From assembly GCF_016758255.1 (NCBI RefSeq), contig NZ_QYAD01000001.1, forward strand, positions 1,213,171 to 1,277,170: 64,000 nt of DNA, written 5' to 3'. The notes beneath the pieces were generated by a model. It was not told where the DNA came from, ran no database searches, and saw only the letters and a list, made by a program, of their open reading frames with translations. The stretch is from Leucobacter chromiireducens subsp. chromiireducens. Its GTDB lineage: Bacteria; Actinomycetota; Actinomycetes; Actinomycetales; Microbacteriaceae. Below are positions 1-8,374 of this stretch, one piece after another; positions within the stretch are counted from its first letter, which is position 1; each line of letters begins with the position of its first letter. Position numbers and translations under genes: made by a program.

Positions 1-52
1 GGGTGGTGCCGGAGGCGGTCACGAGAAGGTCCTTTCGAACGGTGAGCTGAGC

Positions 53-76
53 GCGGCCGCCCAGGTGGGCGGCCGC
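53..76 (-). terminator. Hairpin terminator after the peptide ABC operon
   Basis: A perfect inverted repeat with 10-bp arms (GCGGCCGCCC / GGGCGGCCGC) and loop AGGT lies 7 bases past the stop of the ATPase gene that ends at 84. It has no clear U-run, so it is called from stem strength and position only. Confidence 0.6.
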
Positions 77-83
77 GGATGGA

Positions 84-1910
84 TTAGAAGGCGTGCTGCA
101 ACTCCTGCCGCAGCGTCAGCGACGAATCGATGAGGCGCTGCGTGTAGGGGTGCTGTGGGGCGCGGTAGACGGATTCGGTAGGGCCGGCCTCCACGATCTC
201 CCCCGACTGCATCACGATGACGGAGTCACACAGGTGGCGTACCACGTTCAGATCGTGTGACACGAAGACGAGCGTGAGGCCATACTCGTCGACGAGGTCG
301 GCAAGCAGGTTGAGCACCTGCGCGCGCACGGACACGTCAAGGGCGCTCACGGGCTCGTCGGCGACCACGACCTGCGGGCGGCAGATCAGTGCGCGGGCAA
401 TGGAGATGCGCTGGCGCTGCCCGCCCGAGAACTGATGCGGGTAGCGCTCCGCGGCAGACGCGGGGAGCCCCACGGCCTCGAGCATCTCCGCGACCATGCG
501 CGAACGCTCAGCCGCGGTCTCGGTGCGGCCGCGCACGAGGAGCGGCTCCGAGATGATCTGCTCCACCGTCATGCGCGGGTCGAGCGACCCCATCGGATCC
601 TGGAACACAATCTGCAACTGTTGGCGCAGCTCACGCAGCTGCGCCTCCTTCGCTCCTGCTACTTCGTTGCCTGCGACGATCGCGCTGCCGGAGGTGGGCT
701 GGTCGAGTCCCGCAAGAATGCGCAGGAGCGTCGACTTGCCAGAGCCGGATTCACCGACAACCCCGAGCCGGCCGCCGCGCGGCACCTCAAACGAGATGCC
801 CTTCAGCGCCTGCACCTCGGGGGCCGGCTTGAAGAGGCTCGTCTTCCCGCGGGTGTACGTGCGGACGAGGTCGGTCACACGCATCACGGTCTCGGTGTCC
901 GGTGCGCCCGTCGCCGGCGCGGCGGAACCGCCCGGAACCGCGCGCTCCGCCGCCGCGTCGGCGACGGACGCCGCGTCGGCAGCGGCGCTCCGCGCTGCCT
1001 CTGCTGCAAGCTCCTCCCGGGTGGGCGGCACGTACTCCTTCGCGCTCGCGACGGTGAACAGGCGACCATCAGCGTCGGTTGCATCGAGGTCGCTCGCAGC
1101 GAGCAGCCCCCGGGTGTAGGGATGCTGCGGTCGGGTAAAGACGTCTTCGGTGGTGCCCTCTTCGACGACGATGCCCTGATTCATGACGAGCACGCGCGTG
1201 CACATGTTCGCGACGACGGCGAGGTCGTGCGTGATGAAGAGGAGCCCGGTGTTGCGCTTCTTCACGAGTTCAAGGATGAGGTCGAGCACCTGTCGCTGTA
1301 CGGTCACGTCGAGCGCTGTTGTGGGCTCGTCGCACAGCAGCAGCGCGGGATCGTTGGCCAGGGCCATCGCAAGCATGACGCGCTGGCGCTGGCCGCCCGA
1401 GAGCTGGTGCGGGTAGGCGCGTGCCGCCTGCGCGGGATCGGGCAGATGCACCGCGTCGAGCATCTCGACTGCACGACGATTCGCCTCCGCCTTCGACGGC
1501 GCGAGCTTGTGCAGCAGCATGATCTCGGCCACCTGTGCGCCAACGCGCATGAGCGGGTTGAGTGCGGTGAGTGGCTCCTGGAACACCATGGCCATGTCAC
1601 GGCCGCGGATCTTCATGAGCTCGGACTCGGGCGCTTCGAGCAGGTTGCGCTCGGCACTGCCCGGGCGCTCGGCCACGTCGAGGCGAACCGAGCCGTCGGC
1701 AGTAACCCCGGCTGGGAGGAGACCGAGCAGCGCGGTGGTGGTCATCGACTTGCCGGAACCAGATTCGCCGATGAGGCCGATGCGCTCGCCGTGCGCCATG
1801 TGCAGCGAGAAGTCGTGCACGAGGGTGCGGTGCGGCGTGCGGACGTTGAGCGCGTCGACAGCGAGCAGCGGGCTGGCGCCAGACTGCGGTGTGGGGGAAG
1901 AGGTGGTCAT
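84..1910 (-). CDS. Dipeptide/oligopeptide ABC transporter, fused ATP-binding protein (DppD-DppF type)
   Basis: This 608-aa cytoplasmic ATPase powers uptake of peptides or a related solute through the two permeases encoded upstream. It contains two complete ABC modules in one chain. The first has Walker A GESGSGKS at residues 48-55, signature LSGGQ and a DEPTTALD Walker B. After an Ala-rich linker (about residues 300-340) the second has another GESGSGKS, FSGGQ and DEPVSALD. Each module ends with the HPYT element typical of the Opp/Dpp C-terminal domain. Most Dpp/Opp systems encode the two ATPases separately; fusions are common in actinobacteria. The ATG overlaps the stop of the permease gene by one base, so it is the last gene of the operon. 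The exact substrate cannot be read from the sequence. Confidence 0.95.
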   Translation of the reverse strand: MTTSSPTPQSGASPLLAVDALNVRTPHRTLVHDFSLHMAHGERIGLIGESGSGKSMTTTALLGLLPAGVTADGSVRLDVAERPGSAERNLLEAPESELMKIRGRDMAMVFQEPLTALNPLMRVGAQVAEIMLLHKLAPSKAEANRRAVEMLDAVHLPDPAQAARAYPHQLSGGQRQRVMLAMALANDPALLLCDEPTTALDVTVQRQVLDLILELVKKRNTGLLFITHDLAVVANMCTRVLVMNQGIVVEEGTTEDVFTRPQHPYTRGLLAASDLDATDADGRLFTVASAKEYVPPTREELAAEAARSAAADAASVADAAAERAVPGGSAAPATGAPDTETVMRVTDLVRTYTRGKTSLFKPAPEVQALKGISFEVPRGGRLGVVGESGSGKSTLLRILAGLDQPTSGSAIVAGNEVAGAKEAQLRELRQQLQIVFQDPMGSLDPRMTVEQIISEPLLVRGRTETAAERSRMVAEMLEAVGLPASAAERYPHQFSGGQRQRISIARALICRPQVVVADEPVSALDVSVRAQVLNLLADLVDEYGLTLVFVSHDLNVVRHLCDSVIVMQSGEIVEAGPTESVYRAPQHPYTQRLIDSSLTLRQELQHAF

Positions 1911-2812
1911 TAGCCGCGGCTCCCGTTCAGCTTGGGATCGAATCGGTCACGGAGCCCATCGCCCAGCAGGTTGAAGCCCATCACGGCGATCGCGATGGCG
2001 ATACCGGGGATGATGGCGAGCAGGGGGTGGGTGCCGAGGAACTGCTGCGACTCCTGCAGCATGCGCCCCCACGACGGGGTGGGCGGCGGGGTGCCGAGGC
2101 CGAGGAAGCTGAGGCCAGCCTCGGCAAGCACGGCGAGCGCGAACGACACCGAGCACTGCACCACGACGATGCCGACGATGTTCGGCAGGACGTGGCGGAG
2201 CGCGATGCGGAAGCGGGACTGGCTTGCAGCGCGCGCGGCGAGGACGTACTCGGTGCTCATGACCTGCAGCGTGCCGGAGCGGGCGACGCGCGCGAAGCCC
2301 GGGATCGTTGCGATGCCGATCGCGACCATCGCGGTGAGCGTGGACGCGCCGAACACGGCGCTGAACATGATCGCGAGGAGCAGCGCGGGGAACGCGAGCG
2401 CGATGTCGGAGGTGCGCATGATGACCTCTTCGATCCAGCCGCCGCGAATGCCGGCGAGGATGCCGAGCGGAGTACCGATGAGCAGCGCGATGCCGACGGA
2501 GATGATGCCCACGAACAGGGTGATGCGCGCGCCGTAGAGCATGGCCGAGAACACGTCTCGGCCGTACTTGTCGGTGCCGAACCAGTGCGTGCCGCTCGGG
2601 CCCTGCAGACGGTCGGCTGCGATCGCCTGCACGGGGTCATACGGCGTCCACACGAACGAGATGAGCGCGGCCACGGTGACGATGGCGACCAGCACGAGGC
2701 CCACGATGAGCGTGGGGGAGAGCCCGGCGCGCTTCTTGGGCGGCCGGGGTGCGGCGATCGCGGTGGTGCGAGGCGCCTGCACGGGAGGCGTGGGGAGATT
2801 CTGCGTCGTCAT
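1910..2812 (-). CDS. Peptide ABC transporter permease (DppC type)
   Basis: A 300-aa inner-membrane permease of the binding-protein-dependent (BPD_transp_1) family, the second of the pair forming the translocation channel. A cytoplasmic Pro/Arg-rich N-terminus is followed by a first membrane helix near residues 30-55, then the HWFGTDKYGRDVFS motif diagnostic of DppC/OppC proteins. Further helices carry the EAA-type loop (about residues 200-225) that contacts the ATPase. It starts with ATG two bases after the DppB stop and ends one base into the ATPase start, so the genes are co-translated. Length is normal for the family. Confidence 0.93.
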   Translation of the reverse strand: MTTQNLPTPPVQAPRTTAIAAPRPPKKRAGLSPTLIVGLVLVAIVTVAALISFVWTPYDPVQAIAADRLQGPSGTHWFGTDKYGRDVFSAMLYGARITLFVGIISVGIALLIGTPLGILAGIRGGWIEEVIMRTSDIALAFPALLLAIMFSAVFGASTLTAMVAIGIATIPGFARVARSGTLQVMSTEYVLAARAASQSRFRIALRHVLPNIVGIVVVQCSVSFALAVLAEAGLSFLGLGTPPPTPSWGRMLQESQQFLGTHPLLAIIPGIAIAIAVMGFNLLGDGLRDRFDPKLNGSRG

Positions 2813-2814
2813 GG

Positions 2815-3762
2815 TTATGCGCTCTTTCGCATCCGGGGGTCGACGATCGTGTAGAGCACGTCGACAACGAGGTTCAGGACGAGCGTGATCGCGACGAGGA
2901 CCATCACGACCGACTGCACGGTGAGGAGATCGCGGTTGCCGACGGCGTCGAGCAGCATCGATCCGAGGCCCGGGATCACGAACACACGCTCGATCACCAC
3001 CGCGCCGATGATGAGGGCGGCGATTTGCACGCCGGTCACGGTGATGACCGGGATCGCGGCATTTCGGAGTCCGTGCTTCACGAGGGCGCCCATCTTGCTG
3101 AGCCCCTTCGCGCGCGCGGTGCGGAGGTAGTCCTCACTCATGATCTCGAGCACGGCCGAGCGGACGTAACGGGTGAGGATCGCGCCCTGCACGGAGGCGA
3201 GCGCGAGCACGGGGAGAATGAGGCGGCGGAGGAAGTCGCCGAAGTCTTCGCCGGGTGGGGTCCACCCGCTCGCGGGCAGCCAGCCTAGGCCCACGGCGAA
3301 GACGAGCACGAGGAGGATCGCGGCGAGGAAGCCGGGCACCGCGACACCCAGCTGGGATCCCGCGCCGATGACCACGCCGGAAAGATTGCGATGCTTCACC
3401 GCGGCCCACGTGCCGAGCGGGATCGCGATGGCGAGTGCGACGATCATGGCAGCGATGACGAGGATCAGGCTGACCTGCAGGCGGTCGTTCACGAGCGGGC
3501 TGATGTCCGTGCGGGTGACGTAGGAGACGCCAAAGTCGCCGCGGAGGAGGCCGCCCGCCCAGTCAAAGTACTGGACGATGAGCGGCCGGTCGGTGCCGAA
3601 CTCCTTGCGGGTCTGCTCCAGGAGCTCGGGGGTCGCGTTCACGCCGAGGGCGATCTGCGCCGGGTCGCCCGGGATCAGCCGCATGAAGAGGAACACGACG
3701 ACCGTCGCGACGAGATAGGTCACCGCAAATCGGGCGAGGTTGATCAGAATCCGTATGGCCAT
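2815..3762 (-). CDS. Peptide ABC transporter permease (DppB type)
   Basis: A 315-aa inner-membrane permease, first of the permease pair. It has the DppB N-terminal pattern: a membrane helix at about residues 9-28, then RLIPGDPAQIALG, followed by the loop with DRPLIVQYFDW. Five further hydrophobic segments and an EAA loop (YLRTARAKGLSK region) follow. ATG is preceded by a GAGGA ribosome-binding site. The 82-bp gap to the binding-protein gene upstream contains a strong hairpin, which may lower expression of the permeases and ATPase relative to the binding protein. Confidence 0.94.
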   Translation of the reverse strand: MAIRILINLARFAVTYLVATVVVFLFMRLIPGDPAQIALGVNATPELLEQTRKEFGTDRPLIVQYFDWAGGLLRGDFGVSYVTRTDISPLVNDRLQVSLILVIAAMIVALAIAIPLGTWAAVKHRNLSGVVIGAGSQLGVAVPGFLAAILLVLVFAVGLGWLPASGWTPPGEDFGDFLRRLILPVLALASVQGAILTRYVRSAVLEIMSEDYLRTARAKGLSKMGALVKHGLRNAAIPVITVTGVQIAALIIGAVVIERVFVIPGLGSMLLDAVGNRDLLTVQSVVMVLVAITLVLNLVVDVLYTIVDPRMRKSA

Positions 3763-3790
3763 GCGCGGTCCTCGGGTGGTGGGGGTGAGA

Positions 3791-3820
3791 GCGGGCGCGA
3801 ACCGTGTGGTTCGCGCCCGC
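3791..3820 (-). terminator. Intra-operon hairpin between binding protein and permease genes
   Basis: A perfect 13-bp inverted repeat (GCGGGCGCGAACC / GGTTCGCGCCCGC, loop GTGT) lies between the stop of the substrate-binding gene (3845) and the permease start (3762). It has no U-tract. Such hairpins commonly act as partial terminators or RNA-stabilising 3' ends so that the binding protein is made in excess; that role is inferred. Confidence 0.65.
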
Positions 3821-3844
3821 CGGGGGTGTGGAGCGGGTGCCCCG

Positions 3845-5365
3845 TTACTTCCAGCTGAGCTCGGTCAGGTCGAGTGCCTCGATGATGGCGTTCTCGGGGA
3901 GACCCTGCAGCTCGGCCTTTGCGACCGTGATGTTCGGGAAGAGGAACAGCACGCCGGAGGCGGCGTCGTCGACGATCTGCTCGGCGACCTGCTTCATCCC
4001 GGCGACGTAGCCGGCCTCGTCCGCCTCATCGGCCTGCGCCGCGATGGGAGCAATCTTCGCGTTGTCGTAGCCGATGTAGTAGTTCGGGTCGTTGAACACG
4101 GTGAGGATGTCCCGGGCCTCGGTGGCCAGCACCGTGGTCATCTGGTAGTCGTGCTTCGTGAAGACCTCGTCGAGCCAGACTGCGGGGAACTCGGAGCTTT
4201 CAATCTTCGCGGTGATACCGACGTCCTTGAGCTGCGAGACGACGATCTCGGACACGGCCTGCGCGTACGGGCGCGTGGGCACGGTGTACGTGATGCTGAG
4301 GTTCTCCTGGCCCGCCTCCTTGAGGAGCGCCTTCGCCTTCTCGGGATCGAACGGGTAGCGATCGTTCAGATCCTCGTAGTAGGGATCGGTCGGCGTCGCG
4401 TAGGTCGCAACGAGCGAGCCGTAGCCGTTCCATGCGGTGTCGAGGATCGCCTGCTTGTCGAGTGCGTACAGCACGGCCTGGCGTACGCGCACGTCGTCGA
4501 AGGGGGCCGCCTTGTTGTTGAGTGACAGCGAGATCTCGCCGCTCGAGGTGCCCGTTGTGACGGTGTACTTGTCGTCGCTCTCGAAGGTGTCGAGCAGCTC
4601 GGGCGCCTGCAGGTTCACGATCGCGTCGATGTCGCCCGTGCGGAGCGCGTTGGTCGTGGCGGTTGCGTCTGCGAAGTACTTGAGCGTGACGGACTCGACC
4701 TCGGGCTTCTCGCCCCAGTAGTCGTCGCGGGTATCCAGCACGATCTTGTCGTTCGCGGTGAACGTCTCGACTGAGTACGGGCCGGTGCCCACGGGGGCGT
4801 TGGCGAGGTCGGCGACGCCGTCGGGGGAGAAGATCGCACCAACCGGGGTTGCGAGGCTGAAGAGCCAGGCGTTCGATGGCTTCGACAGGTGCACGGCCAC
4901 CTCGGTGTCCGAGAGGACCTCGACGCTGTCGACAACGTCCATCTTCGCCTTGAGGCTGGACACCCAGTCGCTCTTCACACGGTCGAAGCTGAACTTCACA
5001 TCGTCGGCGGTGAACGCGTCGCCGTTCGAGAACGTGACGCCCTCCTCGAGCGTGAAGGTGTAGGTCTTGCGGTCGTCGCTGATGGTCCACGACTTCGCGA
5101 GCAGGGGCTGGATCTCACCGGCCTGGTCGAGCTGCACGAGGCCCTCGTACACATTCGACATCATCGCCTGCGGGATTGCGGAGCCGGCGGTGGTCGTGAA
5201 GTCGAGGTTCACGGGGGCGCCGGTGAGCGCGATCGTCGCGGTGGTCGGGGCGTCGCCCGAACCGGATCCGCCGGCGCCGGCGGATCCCGCCGAGCAGCCG
5301 CTGAGCGCGAGGGCGCCTGCGGCGATCAGCGTTGCGGTGAGGGTCAGGGAGTTCCTGCGTCGCAT
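3845..5365 (-). CDS. Extracellular solute-binding lipoprotein, family 5 (peptide-binding)
   Basis: A 506-aa lipoprotein that captures the substrate outside the membrane for the permeases encoded next. The first 25 residues form a lipoprotein signal: basic MRRRNS, a hydrophobic core, and the lipobox LSGC with Cys near residue 24, followed by a Gly/Ser/Ala-rich tether. The mature part matches SBP_bac_5 proteins (DppA/OppA): PLLAKSWTISDD, FSNGDAFTADDVKFSFDR and GTGPYSVETF are typical motifs. The ATG is preceded by AGGAAG. It is first in a minus-strand operon and faces a GntR regulator across 288 bp. It could carry peptides, nickel complexes or another small solute. Confidence 0.93.
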   Translation of the reverse strand: MRRRNSLTLTATLIAAGALALSGCSAGSAGAGGSGSGDAPTTATIALTGAPVNLDFTTTAGSAIPQAMMSNVYEGLVQLDQAGEIQPLLAKSWTISDDRKTYTFTLEEGVTFSNGDAFTADDVKFSFDRVKSDWVSSLKAKMDVVDSVEVLSDTEVAVHLSKPSNAWLFSLATPVGAIFSPDGVADLANAPVGTGPYSVETFTANDKIVLDTRDDYWGEKPEVESVTLKYFADATATTNALRTGDIDAIVNLQAPELLDTFESDDKYTVTTGTSSGEISLSLNNKAAPFDDVRVRQAVLYALDKQAILDTAWNGYGSLVATYATPTDPYYEDLNDRYPFDPEKAKALLKEAGQENLSITYTVPTRPYAQAVSEIVVSQLKDVGITAKIESSEFPAVWLDEVFTKHDYQMTTVLATEARDILTVFNDPNYYIGYDNAKIAPIAAQADEADEAGYVAGMKQVAEQIVDDAASGVLFLFPNITVAKAELQGLPENAIIEALDLTELSWK

Positions 5366-5653
5366 CGTTGCTTCCTATCGAGAAGAGGGGTGGGCTGCGA
5401 CGCTTCGGCCGCAGCTCGTTTCATATGTGGGACGGGCGGGGTGTGCTCGTCATCGTGGCCGGGGCGGTGCGGTGGCACCAATGTTCACTCCCAATCATCC
5501 TTGATTTCCGGGTACTGGCCACGGGGTTCGAACCAGGATACATGGTAAGGCCACTGCGCGGGGACTAGACTGGGGCGCAATTTCGTAACAGCGCGAATCG
5601 ACCAAGCGCAGCGCGGCGCGAGCGCGATCCCCAGCTACAGGAGAGACCCGCAG
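5366..5653. promoter_or_regulatory. Divergent control region of peptide operon and GntR gene
   Basis: These 288 bp separate the peptide ABC operon from the divergent GntR-family gene and must contain both promoters. A TGG-N5-CCA half-palindrome at 5543-5553 loosely fits the TGGT-N3-ACCA operators of FadR-type GntR proteins and is the best operator candidate I can see. No convincing -35/-10 pair is evident. Autoregulation and control of the peptide operon are inferred only from the divergent arrangement. Confidence 0.3.
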
Positions 5654-6406
5654 TTGACGACCCACAGTTTTTCTCCGGCGGTGCCTGTGCACACGTACCA
5701 GCGCATCGTCGAGCAGATCGAAGAAGCCATCCTCTCCGGTGAGATCCCTATCGGATCGCAGTTGGCGAGCGAGCGCGATCTCATGGTGCAGTTCAGTGTC
5801 AGTCGCCCCACCGTGCGCGAGGCGCTCCGCGTGCTGCAGTCGATGGGCCTCATCGAGTCGAAGCCGGGCACGCGCGGCGGCCCGCAGGTGCTCGCGCCGT
5901 CGTCGCAGACGCTCGGCCGTTCGTTCCGCACCATGATCGGCACTGACGCGCTCAGCGTGTCTGAGCTCGTGCAGTTCCGCGTGATTCTGGAGGGCTCGGC
6001 CTCGAAGCTCGCGGCGCAGCGCCACACGCCCGCACAACTCGAGCGTATGCGCGCGGCGGTTGAGCGCATGCAGGCGGCGGCCGACACGAACGCCGCAGAC
6101 TTCGCATCGGCCGACCTCGAGTTCCACGAGGCCGTGTGGGCGGCGAGCGGCAACCAGATTCTCGAGATGAGCGGGCAGGCGGTCTCCGGGGTGCTGCGCG
6201 GCATGATGGCGCGCGACGCTGAGGGCGAGCACCACGACAACCGGGTGAAGCTTGCCTCCGCTGCGATTGACCGTGGCCTCTTCGACGCGATCGAGCGACG
6301 TGATGCGCAGGCAGCGGGGCGGATCGCGCGGGGCGCGGTAGCCGAGCGCTTCGGGCCGCTCCTGGACGACGCGGATCGCGCGGCCCTCGAACTGCTCGCC
6401 GAGTAG
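5654..6406 (+). CDS. GntR-family transcriptional regulator, FadR subfamily
   Basis: A 250-aa DNA-binding repressor or activator. Residues about 12-75 form the GntR winged helix: Y-x-R-I-V-E-Q-I, then LASERDLMVQFSVSRPTVREALR, the classic recognition helix segment. Residues about 95-230 form an all-helical FCD effector domain with the conserved R..(L/I)EG and H-x3-H metal/ligand residues (FHEAVW near 155). The start is TTG at 5654, chosen because an AGGAGAG ribosome-binding site precedes it. It diverges from the peptide ABC operon, the likely target. Its ligand is unknown; FadR-type regulators usually sense small organic acids. Confidence 0.9.
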   Translation: MTTHSFSPAVPVHTYQRIVEQIEEAILSGEIPIGSQLASERDLMVQFSVSRPTVREALRVLQSMGLIESKPGTRGGPQVLAPSSQTLGRSFRTMIGTDALSVSELVQFRVILEGSASKLAAQRHTPAQLERMRAAVERMQAAADTNAADFASADLEFHEAVWAASGNQILEMSGQAVSGVLRGMMARDAEGEHHDNRVKLASAAIDRGLFDAIERRDAQAAGRIARGAVAERFGPLLDDADRAALELLAE

Positions 6407-6420
6407 ACGGATTCCGCCCG

Positions 6421-7689
6421 CTACCCGCGGCGCGGTGCGGGGCGCAGTGCAGCGGCGGCAAGCGCCACGCAGGCGATGGCGGTGGCGAGCGCAAAGCCGG
6501 TGACCGCCGTGCTCAACCCGAGCCGCTCGGCGAGGACGCCGAGGCCGATCACGGGCAGCGCGCTGCCGAGGTAGGTGACCGTGTAGATCGCGCTGACCGT
6601 CGACGCGTGGTGGCGCGGGTCGACCGCGGCCGTCGCTCCCGTGAACGCGGCCTGGAAGGCGACGCCCTGCCCGACACCCGCGAGGAGCGCCGCGGCGACG
6701 AGCAGCGCGGGGCTGCCGAGCGGGCCAGCGAGCGCGAGCCCCACGAGCGCCGCAGCGAGCGCCGTGAGGCCGCCGGGCAGACGCCACGCGCCGCGCAGCG
6801 GGACAAGCTGGGTGAGCGCGGATGCGCCGAGCGTGAGCGCGGCGAGGAGTCCAATCGCGGGGCGGGAGTGGGTGCCGACGATCGAGGCGAAGTGTGAGGG
6901 AGCGAGCGACAGGCAGAAGCCGAACACCGTGAAGCTCACAAACCCGGTGGCGGCGGCGAGCCGAAACGCGCGCAGGGCTGCGGGCGACTGGCGTCCGGCC
7001 CGACGCTCGGAGCGGGCGACCCGCGGCGGTGCATCCGCGAGCGCGATCGGCACTGGGCCGGTGTCCGGGCGGCAGAGCTCGTGCGGCGCTGTGATGAGGA
7101 TCGCTGGAACGAGGGCCGCGAGTGCGACCGCGAGGGTGATGAATGGGGTGCTGAGCGGGGCGGCGCCCTGCGAGAGCACACCGCCGATGATGGGGCCGCA
7201 GGCCACGCCACCCGAGCTCGCGAGCAGCGTGAGTCGGCCCACGAGCGCCGGGCGACCGGGGAGGAGAGCGCGGAGCGCGCCGGAGGCGGTGCCGGTGGCG
7301 CAGGCGATCGCGGCGCCCTGCGCTGCGCGCGCTACGGCGAACCAGCCGAGACTCGGGGCGAGCGCCAGCCCCGCGGTGCCGACGGCGGTGACCACGAGTG
7401 CGACGACGAGCACCGTGCGGCGGTTCGCGGTATCCGCGAAGCGGCGGAAGACGAGCAGCCCGACAATGAGGCTGAGCACGTAGCTCGAGAACGCGAGCGT
7501 TGTGCCGAGCGGACCAAAGTCGAGCGTGCGCTCAAGTAGAGGGAACAACGGGGTGGTGAGGTTCGCGCTGACGAGCAGCGTGAACAGAGTCAGGGCGGTC
7601 AGTGCGGCCCGGATTCGGGGGCGAACCTGCTGTGGGCTGTGGTGGGCCGCGGGGGAGAGTGGGCGTACAGGGGTGGGTGTCGCGCTCAT
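6421..7689 (-). CDS. MFS transporter
   Basis: A 422-aa, roughly 12-helix major facilitator protein, probably a drug or metabolite/H+ antiporter. After a short Pro/Ala-rich N-terminus the first helix begins at about residue 26 ([24 protein letters not shown]). Loop 2-3 carries an R-rich motif A variant ([12 protein letters not shown]). A central cytoplasmic loop rich in Arg/Pro separates the two six-helix halves. I place the start at the ATG at 7689, preceded by GAGGAG, rather than at the in-frame ATG 17 codons upstream that has no ribosome-binding site. It diverges from an Lrp/AsnC regulator, which suggests regulated export of an amino acid or drug. Substrate unknown. Confidence 0.88.
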   Translation of the reverse strand: MSATPTPVRPLSPAAHHSPQQVRPRIRAALTALTLFTLLVSANLTTPLFPLLERTLDFGPLGTTLAFSSYVLSLIVGLLVFRRFADTANRRTVLVVALVVTAVGTAGLALAPSLGWFAVARAAQGAAIACATGTASGALRALLPGRPALVGRLTLLASSGGVACGPIIGGVLSQGAAPLSTPFITLAVALAALVPAILITAPHELCRPDTGPVPIALADAPPRVARSERRAGRQSPAALRAFRLAAATGFVSFTVFGFCLSLAPSHFASIVGTHSRPAIGLLAALTLGASALTQLVPLRGAWRLPGGLTALAAALVGLALAGPLGSPALLVAAALLAGVGQGVAFQAAFTGATAAVDPRHHASTVSAIYTVTYLGSALPVIGLGVLAERLGLSTAVTGFALATAIACVALAAAALRPAPRRG

Positions 7690-7849
7690 GGCGTGCTCCT
7701 CGGGTGGGCGTGCCCTTGTGGGGCGTGTCCTGCCGTTCACACCGGGTGTGGCGCGAGCGGGTGGGGTGAAGCGTGAGACGCACTGACCGCGTCCTGTGCA
7801 TAAGTAGAGCGAGAACCAGGCGTTCCGCGCAAGCGATCACGTTAGAATT

Positions 7850-7870
7850 GAGCAATATGATCAATTGCTC
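7850..7870. promoter_or_regulatory. Candidate Lrp/AsnC operator (palindrome)
   Basis: A perfect inverted repeat GAGCAAT-N7-ATTGCTC lies between the MFS gene and the Lrp/AsnC gene, 29 bp upstream of the regulator ATG and next to a TAGAAT that could be its -10 box. The A/T-rich centre (ATGATCA) stands out in this high-GC region. Position and symmetry fit an autoregulatory operator; protein binding is inferred. Confidence 0.5.
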
Positions 7871-7899
7871 GGCGCGTCGTCGAGCGGGAAGCGAGCAAA

Positions 7900-8364
7900 A
7901 TGAGTGATCTCGATGCCACCGACCGGCGCATCCTGCGCGAACTCGATCGCGATGCGCGCATGCCCACCGCGATGATTGCGCAGCGCCTCGAGCTCGCCCG
8001 CGGCACCGTGCAGGCGCGCCTCGAAAAACTCGCCGCCGAGGGGGCGCTGCGCGCTCACAGCGCCCGAATCTCGCCCGCTGCGCTCGGCCGACCGGTGGGC
8101 GCAAGCCTGCAGGTGGAGCTTGATCAGCACTTCATCGCCGAGGCCATCGAGGCGCTCGCAAACATTCCCGAGGTGCTCGAGTGCTTCGCGCCAGCGGGCA
8201 ACACAGACCTGCTGCTGCGCGTCGTTGCGAAGAGCCCCGACGATCTGTACCGGGTAAGCGAGGAGATTCGACTCTGCCCCGGCATCAAGCGCACCTCGAC
8301 CAGCCTGTTTCTGCGCGAGGTGATCCCGTATCGCGTGACCGGCTTGCTGGCGGAGGGGGTGTAG
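7900..8364 (+). CDS. Lrp/AsnC-family transcriptional regulator
   Basis: A 154-aa regulator. The N-terminal helix-turn-helix is DLDATDRRILRELDRDARMPTAMIAQRLELARGTVQARLEKL, the standard AsnC start. The C-terminal RAM (ligand-binding, oligomerising) domain spans about residues 65-150. It likely controls the divergent MFS transporter and itself from the shared 210-bp intergenic region, in response to an amino acid or related ligand. The ATG has a weak upstream AGCG-type site. Length is standard for the family. Confidence 0.9.
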   Translation: MSDLDATDRRILRELDRDARMPTAMIAQRLELARGTVQARLEKLAAEGALRAHSARISPAALGRPVGASLQVELDQHFIAEAIEALANIPEVLECFAPAGNTDLLLRVVAKSPDDLYRVSEEIRLCPGIKRTSTSLFLREVIPYRVTGLLAEGV

Positions 8365-8374
8365 CGCTCCGGTG

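Noticed and set aside
1304-1600. Minus-strand frame inside the ATPase gene reading Arg/Ser-rich sequence
   Set aside because: Alternative frame of a real gene; composition reflects the codon positions of the true frame.
435-1913. Long plus-strand open frame (about 490 codons) across the peptide ATPase gene
   Set aside because: It is antisense to a gene with clear ABC motifs, is Arg/His-rich and has no recognisable domain. It is a typical shadow frame of GC-rich DNA, like several others (for example 5495-6787 minus, 13106-14506 minus and 25988-27667 minus).
5495-5653. Strong sigma-70 promoter for the GntR gene
   Set aside because: No -35/-10 pair with acceptable spacing could be identified by eye.
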